NCBI RefSeq assembly: GCF_012726265.1
Contig: NZ_JAASAG010000002.1
Coordinates: 62,001-126,000, forward strand
DNA from: Streptomyces sp. HNM0575
GTDB lineage: Bacteria; Actinomycetota; Actinomycetes; Streptomycetales; Streptomycetaceae
Length of the DNA: 64,000 nucleotides
Direction of reading: 5' to 3'
The translations under genes were made by a program, and so were the position numbers. The first letter of the stretch is position 1. The number at the start of each line of letters is the position of its first letter. The notes under the pieces were generated by a model that saw only the letters and a list, made by a program, of their open reading frames with translations, was not told the DNA's origin and did not search any database. Below, in pieces: positions 1-9,800 of this stretch.

Positions 1-365
1 TCACTGGTGAGGGGACTCGCTGTGGTCCCCGCGTTCTCGGACACGGTGTGTACTCCCCCTGGTCGTCTCTCGCCCTGGCTCTCTCGCCTGACTGTCTCGC
101 CTGGCTGTCTCGCCTGGCTCGCTGGTCCTGGCGTCTTGCTCTGGCTGTCTTGCTGCGTGCGGCGCTCGGAGGCGGGCGGCGGGTATCGGCTGACACCTGC
201 TGATATCTGTCAGCTGTTATCTGTCGTCTGCCGGCTGTCGTCCGTCAGCCGTTATCCGTCAGCTGTCGTCTGCCAGCCGTCATCCGTCATCCGTCATCTG
301 CCAGCCGTTATCCGTCATCTGCCGTCTGCCAGTCGCCAGTTGCTGCCCCAGCCCTCTTCCGGCCC
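1..365. other. gene-free stretch after the CIS spike gene
   Basis: No convincing gene is visible here on either strand. The left part is a loose C/T-rich series built around ctcgcctggct (about 70-125). The right part is a heptanucleotide repeat listed separately. The CIS operon runs right to left, so this is downstream of the spike-base gene. Any further baseplate genes would start left of the window. Confidence 0.6.
204..343. repeat. heptanucleotide tandem repeat, about 20 copies
   Basis: Twenty consecutive 7-mers can be read without a gap: tatctgt, cagctgt, tatctgt, cgtctgc, and so on to cagttgc. Each fits the pattern [ct][agt][gt][ct][ct]g[ct] with few exceptions. A 7-nt period does not preserve a reading frame, which supports a noncoding stretch. 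It lies 22 bp beyond the stop codon of the spike-base gene. Confidence 0.85.
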
Positions 366-893
366 TCATCGGTCCCCCCGGACGGTCAGCCCGCCCTCGT
401 TGATGTCCACGTCGCTTCCGGTCACCGAAATGGACGCCCCGTGACCGCTGTTGATGACGACGCCCTTCTCGTCGATCTGCACGTACGCCCCGCCCGGCGC
501 CTTCAGGAGAATCCCCGTACCGCCCGGCACGTCCGACATGACGATCTTGTGCTTCCCCTCCGTCTCGATGACGACGGGATGGCTGCCGGGCAGCTCCTTG
601 CGCACGTCCGGCGGCAGTTCCGCCGCCTCGCCGTACCAGCAGCCCGTCCACACCGGGAAGCTCGGATCGCCCTGCTCGAACTCCACCCACACGCCCGCGC
701 CCACCTCCGGCAGCACGAACTGCCCCGCCGCCTGCCCCGTGAACGGCAGGCACGGCAGCGCCCACGTCGACGCCTCGTCCCCGAGCACGTCCGGCACCTG
801 CGCCGTGATCCGTCCGATGCGCAGCGGATCCTCGTTGTCGACGACCCTCCCCCGGTACTTGCCGAGGAAGCGGTTGTTCTGTGCGGGTGGCAT
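366..893 (-). CDS. CIS spike base protein, gp5/VgrG OB-fold type
   Basis: This 175-residue protein resembles the gp5 / VgrG OB-fold part of contractile tail spikes (C-terminal part of Afp8/Pvc8). What is seen: an N-terminal barrel-like stretch with RIGRITAQVPDV (about residues 26-37), then GVWVEFEQGDPSFPVWTGCWYG (about 67-88, split motif typical of gp5-type OB folds). After that comes a short run of alternating hydrophobic strands ending in GGLTVRGDR that could begin the beta-helix. It follows the hub gene by 66 bp in the same direction. In the assembled particle it would sit under the spike tip on the hub trimer. In many eCIS loci hub and OB domain are one protein; here they are two genes. 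Confidence 0.85.
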   Translation of the reverse strand: MPPAQNNRFLGKYRGRVVDNEDPLRIGRITAQVPDVLGDEASTWALPCLPFTGQAAGQFVLPEVGAGVWVEFEQGDPSFPVWTGCWYGEAAELPPDVRKELPGSHPVVIETEGKHKIVMSDVPGGTGILLKAPGGAYVQIDEKGVVINSGHGASISVTGSDVDINEGGLTVRGDR

Positions 894-959
894 GCGGGGC
901 GCTCCTTTGACGGATGGTCGGTACGGTCCCGGTCCTGGTTCCCGGGCCCGCTCTCGGGC

Positions 960-2099
960 TCAGGGACGGACGCGGTCGCTGCGGGCGATCAGTCCTTCGC
1001 GGGAGAGGGTGAAGTTCTGCTGGAAGGACCCGGGCTTGAGGTGGTGGGTGACGCTCTTGACGTAGTAGTCGCCGTCGTACGTACGTCCCGCGCCGCGCAC
1101 GCCCACCAACTCCCGCGGGCGCAGGACGTATCCGTGACGGTTGACGTCCAGATGCCCCGAGCCGGAGATGGCGTCGGCGGACGTGGCGGCGCGGGCCAGG
1201 GCCTCGGCCTCGGCCTGCGCTGGGTCCTTCTTCGCCGTACCGGAGAGGGTCTTGCGCTTCAGCGCGGGCGTCGGCCGCAGTCCCAGCGGCGGACGCAGCG
1301 GATCGATGGGCCGCTGCGGCAGCAGCCTCGACTCCCGGTTGCGCGGGTCCTGCACGCGGGCCTGCGGTTCCTCGCGCGCGGTGCCGTCGTACGCGAACGT
1401 CAGCTGGTCGACGGTGGACTCGCTGTCCATGTTGACGTTCAGCGCGTGCTGGCGCCGGCCGAGGCGCTGCTCGGGTCCCCAGTAGGCGGTGGAACGGCCG
1501 GGACGCGGCCCGGGCTCCAGATAGAAGGTGTAACCGTTCGCGCGGGCAAGGTCGTTGATGTAGCTGAGGTCGGTGCCCGTCTGGTAGTCGACGCGCAGTT
1601 CGCGGCGCGGCTGCTGCGGTATCTGCTCGCGGACGATCCGTGGATCGATGCCGTAGTCGGCGTAGTGGCCGAGGATGCGGGCCACGCGCTGCGAGGGCGC
1701 GAGGTTGGGGAAGCGGTCCGTGCGCTCCTCCAGGTCCATCAGCAGCGTCAGGTCCTCGCCGGTGACGGTCAGCGTCGACTGGCCGGGCCGGTTGCTCGCG
1801 CCGACCTCGTGCCGCACGATCAGCCCGTCCAGCAGCACGGTCGGCGTGCCCTTCACGGTGACGGTGACGATCAACCGCGTACGGGGGCTGAAGAACCCCT
1901 CGGGCAGCAGCCGTTCGATGATCGAGCCCCGCTTCGTCAGGTCGAACGCGATCTGGAAACCGCTGCGTTCACCCGACGTCATCGTGATCTGCGCCGACAG
2001 CAGCGCGTCCGCGACCTCCGGCGGTACGGGCTTCGCCAGCTTCGGCCCCATCAGCAGCCCCAGATGTACGGGACCGCCCCCCACGGGCTGCTCAGACAC
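960..2099 (-). CDS. CIS hub protein, gp27/late control D type
   Basis: A 379-residue protein with the features of the gp27-like hub (phage late control D / VgrG N-terminal part, Afp8/Pvc8 family). It has a beta-rich start, the segment GFFSPRTRLIVTVTV near residues 68-82, then QRVARILGHYADYGIDP and the LSYINDLARANGYTFYLEPG element near residue 180-200 that is typical of this fold. The C-terminal part ends with a strand-rich region (YYVKSVTHHLKPGSFQQNFTL, written here as one gp27-like block). The ATG overlaps the stop of the LysM gene by 8 bp, which suggests translational coupling. Its role would be to join the baseplate and tube to the spike. The gp5-like domain is encoded by the next gene. 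Confidence 0.85.
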   Translation of the reverse strand: MSEQPVGGGPVHLGLLMGPKLAKPVPPEVADALLSAQITMTSGERSGFQIAFDLTKRGSIIERLLPEGFFSPRTRLIVTVTVKGTPTVLLDGLIVRHEVGASNRPGQSTLTVTGEDLTLLMDLEERTDRFPNLAPSQRVARILGHYADYGIDPRIVREQIPQQPRRELRVDYQTGTDLSYINDLARANGYTFYLEPGPRPGRSTAYWGPEQRLGRRQHALNVNMDSESTVDQLTFAYDGTAREEPQARVQDPRNRESRLLPQRPIDPLRPPLGLRPTPALKRKTLSGTAKKDPAQAEAEALARAATSADAISGSGHLDVNRHGYVLRPRELVGVRGAGRTYDGDYYVKSVTHHLKPGSFQQNFTLSREGLIARSDRVRP

Positions 2100-2475
2100 G
2101 CGGCCCCCCGCTCTCCGGGAAGCCGCCCGGCATCGGTATACGGATCTCCCGCCCGGGCTCCTCCGTCAACTCGGCGGGATCGAACACCGGGTTGGCGTCC
2201 GCGATGCGCCACCACTGGCCGGGGTCCCCGAAGTACCGCTGCGCCAGATGGTCCGGCCGCTCCCCCGCGGCGACGGTGTGCGTCGCGAAGTCGTCGTCCC
2301 CGGCCTCCCCTTCGGGCAGAGGCGGAAGTAACCGCCGCTTGGCGTACCGGACTTCGGTGCCGTCGGGCATGCGGTGCACGCCGATCTCCGCGTCGTGGTA
2401 CCGGCTGTCGCTCGGATACGGATGCGCGCCCGGTATCCGGTCCAGCGCGCTCTCGTACGGCTCGATCCCTGCCAT
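2092..2475 (-). CDS. LysM-domain CIS baseplate protein
   Basis: A 127-residue protein. The second half is a LysM-like module: THTVAAGERPDHLAQRYFGD (about residues 65-84) followed by PGQWWRIADANPVFDP and RIPMPGG. Short LysM proteins sit next to the tube-initiator and hub genes in many eCIS and P2-like tail clusters (gp53/X family; the LysM part of Afp7/Pvc7). It is thought to bridge hub and tube inside the cytosol rather than to bind peptidoglycan. It starts 12 bp after the upstream gene and overlaps the hub gene by 8 bp. No signal peptide is present, as expected for a structural part. Confidence 0.85.
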   Translation of the reverse strand: MAGIEPYESALDRIPGAHPYPSDSRYHDAEIGVHRMPDGTEVRYAKRRLLPPLPEGEAGDDDFATHTVAAGERPDHLAQRYFGDPGQWWRIADANPVFDPAELTEEPGREIRIPMPGGFPESGGPRV

Positions 2476-2487
2476 TCCTCTTCCCCC

Positions 2488-3210
2488 CTAGCCCCTGCCG
2501 GTCCCGCTGGCTGCGAACCCGCCGCCGACCGCGCCTCCACCAGCGCCGCCGCCCAGTCCGCCCGCGCCCAGGCCGAGGGCGCCGATACCGGCGGCGGGCG
2601 CGATGCCCGCGAGGCGTTCCTTCTGCGCGAGGTGCGCCATGTACAGCTCGGCACCCCGGTGCCCGGCGGGCAGATCGCTGACCGACAGCACCTTCATGCC
2701 GATGCTGAGCGCGGCCCGCATCGGATTGAGATTCACGTCGAACGCCGACTCGTTGACGGACAGCTCCGTCAGCCGCACCGGCATCACACGCTTGCTCCCC
2801 CACGTGAACAGCGTCAACGGCTTCTCGATCGGGCTGATCTCGATCGCGCCCTTCTTCGACAGCCGGCTGTTCTCCCGTATTTGAGCCGTCGTGGGATGCA
2901 CGAGCATCTCCAGCGCGGCCAGTTGGGGATGGATCCCGTCGGGCGCGGCGATCTCGAGTTGATCGGTCGAGTCGATCTCCGCGGTGAACTTCCAGCTCTC
3001 CTGCGCGGGCCCCTTCAGCCGGAGGGCTTCATTCTTGTCACCCCCGCCCTTGCCGTCCCCTTCACCCCCGGCGGCCTGCGGCTGAAGCGACCGCTCCAGG
3101 GTGTCGGGATTGAACTGCAACACGATGACGCGCTGCGGGGTTCCCCTCTCGGGGTCGACGATGACGATGCCGCAACGGATGGGTCGGGGTATGTCTGCGA
3201 ATCGGGTCAT
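2488..3210 (-). CDS. CIS tube-initiator protein (Afp7/Pvc7 N-domain)
   Basis: A 240-residue protein. The N-terminal 190 residues fit the CIS tube N-terminal family: RVIVLQFNPDTLERSLQPQ near residues 27-45, ESWKFTAEIDSTDQL, and PVRLTELSVNESAFDVNLNP. In AFP and PVC this domain is fused to LysM; here the LysM part is the separate next gene. The C-terminal about 40 residues are almost only Gly and Ala and look disordered. The ATG has a GAGG four bases upstream. The gene lies 54 bp downstream of the putative immunity gene. The effector and its partner are therefore inserted between the ATPase/terminator block and the spike/baseplate block of the same operon. Confidence 0.85.
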   Translation of the reverse strand: MTRFADIPRPIRCGIVIVDPERGTPQRVIVLQFNPDTLERSLQPQAAGGEGDGKGGGDKNEALRLKGPAQESWKFTAEIDSTDQLEIAAPDGIHPQLAALEMLVHPTTAQIRENSRLSKKGAIEISPIEKPLTLFTWGSKRVMPVRLTELSVNESAFDVNLNPMRAALSIGMKVLSVSDLPAGHRGAELYMAHLAQKERLAGIAPAAGIGALGLGAGGLGGGAGGGAVGGGFAASGTGRG

Positions 3211-3264
3211 GAGGCCTCATCGTTCCTTACGTGAGCCCGCACTTTCATTTCAAAGTCCGTGACC

Positions 3265-3801
3265 TCAGCCATTAGATTTTCCTCCCGTCGCCTCTTCACA
3301 CTCTTCAATAGCGTTGACAATAGGCGCAGGGCATTCCTTCAACATCCCTGCTTGACGCTCCTCAGCAAGGAGCCTGAGCTCGAAGACCGGCGCAAATCCG
3401 TCCAAGAACTCATGCGGTACATTCGCGCGAACCACGGGAATCTTGTTGTAGATTCCCGGGCTGTCATCCCCCAAGTCCTGGTAACCCCACCTACTGGGAA
3501 AATTCCGCACGACTGTTTCTCCAATGTAGCGGACGGCGCCGTTCGTGAATTCAGCATTCCCGGATGTTTCAACGTCGGCGGGGTCGCCGTAACGCTCGAG
3601 GGCCACACCTTCTAGAATGTCCAGGGAGTTCAGCGAAAAGTCGAACGGAAAATCGGAAGGAAGATACGTGGATCGCCAGGTCCGCAGTTCATCTTGCATC
3701 TCACTCAACCACTTGTCGAGGAAATCACAGGCAGCACGTGTCATCCCCTCGCGATCGGCATCCATATACTCCTGAATGGACCGGCTCTCCTCATTCACCA
3801 C
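3265..3801 (-). CDS. putative immunity protein of the CIS effector
   Basis: About 178 residues; no family recognised. Two adjacent in-frame GTG codons (3801 and 3798) lie 20-23 bp after the effector stop, with GAGG 5 bases upstream, so I start at 3801. An ATG further upstream (3879) would overlap the effector gene by 59 bp and is less likely. The product is acidic, with a helical start (EYMDADREGMTRAACDFLDK) and a later WGYQDLGDDSPGIYNKIPVV stretch. No signal peptide or membrane segment is seen. Base composition is clearly richer in A and T than the rest of the cluster, like the last kilobase of the effector. Position, size and shared composition suggest a cognate immunity protein. An effector chaperone or loading adaptor is the main alternative. 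Confidence 0.65.
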   Translation of the reverse strand: MVNEESRSIQEYMDADREGMTRAACDFLDKWLSEMQDELRTWRSTYLPSDFPFDFSLNSLDILEGVALERYGDPADVETSGNAEFTNGAVRYIGETVVRNFPSRWGYQDLGDDSPGIYNKIPVVRANVPHEFLDGFAPVFELRLLAEERQAGMLKECPAPIVNAIEECEEATGGKSNG

Positions 3802-3820
3802 TGACACCTCGCGTCCCTCA

Positions 3821-6800
3821 TCAACTTTCTGCTGTCCCCTCTGCATACCAGACCTGCCATAGGATGCGTGCCCCTCCAAGCAGATCTTGCGTGCCCTTAG
3901 TGGGCTTCACTCCGAATATATAGATTATGCGCCACCCCTTGCGCACTAGCCTTCGGTCCTTTTCTACTTGCTTTTTATCGACCCCCTTCCCAGATTTCAT
4001 CTCATACATGACTCGTTTGCGAAAGTTGACACCATCGGGCTTCCTATCTTCTCCCGTACTCTCATTCATGAGCCTGCGCGACTCATTCTGCTCTGCAGCG
4101 CCGCGCCATTCCGAGTCTTCGCCCTTACGCTCGATTCCGTGGATCTTAGCAAAGGCCTTTTCGAAAGCAGTCCCCTTCGCATCGTTCCCCATATTTCTGA
4201 TATACCCAGCTCTCCACCGAGCCCAGGTCTGCGGCGTCTTCCCTTCTGCGGCTTTGCGCATCTGGTACTTCTGCCATTTCTGATACATGTGCTCTTCTGA
4301 GCCGGCGGGCGGATTCTTGCTACGACCAGCCTTCTGTATCTTTTCCGGAGTGGGCTCCGGGGTATTTTTGCGGTCGAGCGCAGGGTTTCGGTACTTATAT
4401 CTTTGAGGGTTTTCCTTAGTGCCGCCCCTGAGTGGACTTGCCTGGTGCACACCGGGCATTCCCTCATCGTGCGCATCCCTGAGTGCCTTAGCGAATCTCT
4501 GCTTCCCTGCCTCATCGAGGAACATCACCCAGTCGTTTGGGTTGGCAACACCCATACGACTCGCTAGGTCTACCTTGAGAGACTTCATCTCACTAACGAA
4601 TTCCGATGTCGACTGGCCGTCCTGTAGACGGTTCAGGTCTTCATCACTGGAGATCTGGTACTGACCCTCGATTTGCTCCATGAACGCAGAGCCCAACAGG
4701 TCCCGCATCTGCGCCAAGATTCCAAATCCCGCCTGCCCCGGGGGGTTTATTCGGGCGATGATGACGAAATTGGATGAGCTGCCTTCGCTCTTCAGGCTGC
4801 TAAGGCGATACCATGCCTGCATCCCAAGAAGCGCGGAGCGCATGACCAACCGTCGAACGCCCCGCATTAGCAGCGCCCTGATCTTCGGACGGATGCGTGA
4901 CAGAATTTTTTCGAGCCGCTCGTTCTTCGACTCCTGCGAGTTCTCCTTCTTCCGCGTCTTCTCCCGCTTCCGTTCCTTCTGCTGCCGCTTCTGCTCAGCC
5001 CGCCGCTGGCGGTGCTGCTTCAGCGAATCCCTGCGGCGCTTGTACGCGTCCCGCACGCGCCGCGCGTTGTGCTTCAGCTTGCGGCCCAGGTCGCGGCCCT
5101 TGCCTGCGAGTTTGCGGCCTGCTCGACGGGCCCTGTTCAGGGCCGACTTGACCGTCTGGCGGGCGCGGCGGCCCGCGCGGCCGCGGCGGGTGTCGCCGTC
5201 GCGGTGGGGCTTGCGCTTGCTGCCCTCCGTCTCCTTGCGGTGGTCCGCGTCCCTGCGGCGGTCGCCCTCGGGGCGGTCGCGGTCGTCGCCCTTGCGGTCG
5301 CGGTCCGGGCGGCGGGAGTCCGGGCGGTTGCGGCGGGGGGAGTCGGGGCGGTTGTCGTCGGGGCGGCGGGTGTCCCCGCGGCCGCCCGGCCGCGTCGTGT
5401 CGCGGTCCGTACGGCCGCGCCCGCGCCGGCGGTCCGGGTGCTTGAGGGTGTCGCGGGCCGCGCCCCTGCGAGGCCCGTCGTCGCGGTCCCGGCGGCCATC
5501 GCCGTCGCGCACCTTGCGGTTGGCGGCGCGTACGCGCCGCCGCGCGTGGTTGACGTCCTTGCCCTCCTCGCGGCGCTCCTCCCTGCGGTCCTTGTCGTCC
5601 TCCCGCCTGGCACGGTCGCGCTGCTCGCCGGGCCTGGGCTTCTTCTCCGGGGAGGACCGCTTCTCGGGGCGGGCCTCCTTCTCCGGGCCGGGCTTCTTGT
5701 GCGAGCCGGGCTTCCTGTGTGATCCCGGCTTCTTCCGCGACCCGGGCTTCTTGCGGGGCGAACGCGGCTTGTTGGCGCGGGGGCGCTTCTTCTTGCGCAG
5801 GCCCTTCGCCATGCGGCTGAGCGTCTTGCTGACCTTGCCCATGTACTTGCCCACGCCGGCGATCAGCGCCTCGTAGACGAGTTCCAGCAGCGCGACGACG
5901 CCGGAGGCGACCGCCTTGGCGAACATCATCGCGGCCTTCGCGCCGCCCGCCTTCACCGCCTTGAGGTATTCCATGAACGTGCCGAAGGCGCGGAGGATCT
6001 CGCTCAGCGCGCCCCAGGCGGTCTGAAGCGCGTCGATGACGGCCATGACCCAGCCGGCGCCCGGTATGAGCTTCGCGACGACCTTGGTGACGATCAACTC
6101 GCCGATGATGAGCGGGAGTTGGGGGACGGCGGCGTCCCAGGCCATCTTGGCCATCTTCTCCTTGCTGACGCCGCCCTTGACGAGGGTGTTGAAGGTCTCC
6201 AGGGGTACGCCGACGATCTCCTGGACCTTCTGGTTGAACCATTCCTTCACCGCGGCCTTGACCTCGGTGAAGAGGTGGTGGCGGGCGCCGCTCTCCGCGG
6301 AGGACTTCGCGTTGCCGATCCAGCCGCCGGGATCGGAGACGATGTCGCTCGCGATCTGCGCCCACTCGCCGAGGCCCTTCAGCACGGCCCCGGCGGCCTC
6401 CATGCCGCTGACGATGCCGGACTCCACCTGGTCGACGGCGTCCAGCAGGTTCTTCTCCAGCAGATTGAGGCCGGCGATCAGCAGCTTGCCGAGACCGTCG
6501 AGGAGCTTGCCGATGCCCTTCTTCAGGGCGTCCGCGGCCTCGTTGACCTTCTTGACCGCGGCGTCGCGGGCGCCGTCGATGGTGCGGCGCCACTTGTCGC
6601 GCATCGCCGGGTAGTCCTTGAGGAGTTCGTCCCCGAGGGCGATGAGGGCGTCGGCGAAGTCGTTGATCTGCTTGACGACCCAGTCGCGGGCCTTGTCGAT
6701 GAGGTCGAAGACCTCTTTCTTGAACTTGTCGATGATGCCGGTGACGAGGTTGCGGGCCGCCGCGAAGATGTCCTTGATGGCCTTCTTGAGCTTGTTGAAC

Positions 6801-9800
6801 TGCTCCTTGACCCAGTCGATGCCCTGGCTGATCCAGTCGTCCGACTTGTCCTTGTCGTTGTCCCGCTTGCTCTCGGCGTCCCTGTTGGCGCCCTGACGCT
6901 TCTTGTCGATCTCCTTGTTGTCGTCCTCGGTGCGCTTGTCGACGTGCTTGTCGGTGTCCTCCTTCTTGTCTTTGATGTCCTTGCGCGCCTTGTCGTACTT
7001 CTTGCCCTTCTTGCCGTCGATGTCCTTGGTCTTGTCGTCCTGCTCCTTGCGCCACTTGTCGCGGGAGTCGGCCACGTCGGAACGGCCCTTGTTCCGCGCG
7101 TTCTCCTGCGTCTTGCCGCTGGAGGAGACCTCCCGCTTGACGTCACGCTCGTGGCGCTGCTTGTCCGTCCGGGCCTTCTTCTCCTTGTCGGTCCGGGCCT
7201 TGGACATCTGCTTCTGGCCCTGTGCGAAGCCCCGTTTGATCTTCGGCCCGTGGTCGTGCTCGGCCACGGCGTCGACCGCTTCGACGGACACGGGGCCGCC
7301 CGTACCGGGTGCCTTGCCGCCGCGCGCTGCGCCGCCCTTGGCGTCCTTGCCCCCACCCTTGTCGCCGCCCTTGTCGCCGCCGTTCGCGCCGTCGACCTTC
7401 GCTTCGAGGGTCTCCTTGGGCACGTCCGGGTAGATCTGGTCCTCGCCCATGGGGCGGGCGGCGTCGTCGCGGCCCGCCTTGTGCATCTCCCGGCTCTTGT
7501 CGTCGAGCTTCTTCTGCTGGTGGTCCGTACGTTCCGGATCGGCGTCCGCGTCGGTCGGCAGCCTCGGGGCGTCACCTACGCGGGCTCCTTGCAGGCCGTC
7601 GTCGGTGGTGGTGATGGCGTCGATGGAGTCGGCGACCTTGCCGGGGAGGATCCGCTTGATGATCTCCTTGACGAGAGCGCCGCCGATGTCCCACCAACTC
7701 GGCTCCTCCGTCTGGGACTCGGGCAGTTCGCCCTTGGGCTTGTGCTCTCCGTTGATCTCCGGGGTCTTGCCCTTGGCCGCGTCCGTCTTGGCGACCTTCT
7801 GATCGGTGTACTGGCCGGGCGCGGCCGGCTTCGGGCCGCCGCGCAGGGTCCGGGGAGAGCCGGAGGGCCTCTCCATCTTCGGCGGGGCCTTCTTCAGCGC
7901 CGTCTTCTCCTTGCCGACGGACTTGTTGACCGCGCCGTCGACGCCCTTGATGGTCTCCAGCGCCTGATGCGGCTTCAGCTTCCCGGCGGTGGCGAGACCG
8001 GCCTCGGGCGTGGAGCCCGAGACGTCGGGAGCCGGTCCGTCCTTCTTGCTCTTCAGCGGAGCGGGACCGCCTCCACCTCCGCCCTTGGGGGCCTTCGGCG
8101 CAGCTCCGCCGCCGCCCGTTCCCGCCTTCGCCGACGCCGACGCCGACGCCGACGCGTCCGCCTTCGGTGAACTGGGCTTCGGCGGGGCGGACTTGGCGGA
8201 CGAGGCGGACCGGCCGGGCTGTTTCGCCTGGGGCTTCGCCGCCTTGGCCGACTTGGCGGCCTTCTTCGCCTGCGGTGTCGGCTTCTCGTGCTTGGCGGGC
8301 GCGTCCGCCTTGGGCTCGGCGTTCGCCTTGGGCGCCGTCGACTTGCCCGCGGCCTGCGATACGACGGGTACGCCCCCGCCTCCGCCGGACTTGGCGCCGC
8401 CGCTGCCCGCGCTCTCGGACACCTTCGGTGCGGCCTGGGCGGACGCCGACTCCTCGCCCGCCGCCTTGTCCTCCTCGGTGGCCTGCCCCTTGCCCGCCGA
8501 GGCTTCCTTCGTGGCGCCGTCCTCCTGGGGCCCGTCCCCCGACTCCGCCGACTCCCCCGACTTCTGGCCGGCGGACGAACCGCCGGAGGCCTCCGGGTCC
8601 GTACTCCCGGACTCCTTGCCGCCCGGCTCGGAGCCCGAACTCCCGGACTGCTCACCGCTCTTGCCCTCCGAGGACTTCTCCCCGGCCCCGGAACCCGCCT
8701 TCTGGTCCTTGCCCGAGCCGCCGTCCTCGGCCTTGTCCTCGGAGGAGCCGGAGTCCTTGCCGCCCTCCGCGCTCTTGCCGTCCTGCGTGCCGCTCTTCGC
8801 GCCGTCCGTCTCCGTACCGGAGCCCGGGCCCGACCCGGAACCGGAGCCGCCGGCCTGGGCCCGCTTGTCCTCGTCCGCCTTGGCCAGCTTCTCGGCGGAG
8901 CCGTCCTTGCCGTCGCCGCCCTCGCCACGCTCGCCCGAGTCCGCCCCGGCGTCGTCGCCGGAGTCCTCCCCGTCGCGGCGCGCCTCGTCCTCCCGCCGGT
9001 CGCGTTCGCGGTCCTCGCTGCGCTGCTGCTTCGTCTCGGGGTCGTCCGAGGCGCCGGAGCCGCCGTCGCCGTCCTGGCCCGCGTTCTCCGCGTCCGGCCC
9101 GTCCGGCCCGTCCGGCCCGTCGCTCTCCTCGTCCTCGTCGTCCTTGTCCGTTCCGGCCTCGGGATCGGGGCCGACCTCCTGGTCCGCGCTCTTCCCGGCG
9201 TCCAGGTCCTTTCCGTCGGCGTCGGCCTCGTTCTGCCCGTCGGGTCCGTCCGCGTCCTCCTCGGCGTCCTCCTCCTGCCGGGCGCCCTCGACGGCGTCGG
9301 CCTTGGTGGGCGGCGGCTTCGCCACGCTCGGTACGCCGAACTTCCCGCCGACGGCCTGGGCCTGTGCCGCCCCGCCGGGCTTCTCGCGGTCGCCGCCCGC
9401 GGACTCGCCGGAGGCCGTGCCGTCCTGTCCGCCGCCCTGCCGTGCCGCGTCGCCGGCCGGTCCCGTGCCCGTGGCCGAGGCAGTGCCCGACGGGGAGCCC
9501 GGTGCGGAGTCCGTACGGCCGCCCGCAGCCGAGTCCGGCCCGCCGCCCCGCTGCTGAGCGGGGCCGCCGGACGCCGCCGGCGAGCCGGGGGCCATCCGGT
9601 CCGCGGTCTGCACACCGGATACGTCCAAATCCCCCTCGGGGACGTGGTCCTGGGGCTTGATCTCCCTGTCCCAGGCGCTGTTCCCGCCGTCCTGCCCGCC
9701 GTCCTCGGCGTCCTGCTCGTCGTCCTTGGCCGCGGCGTCGCCGGGACCGGCGGTCTCGTCCTCGCCGTCCTGCTCCACGCCGAGCGGGCCGTCGTCGTCG

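Noticed and set aside
204..343. CRISPR-like array
   Set aside because: The repeat is only 7 bp with no spacers and no cas genes nearby.
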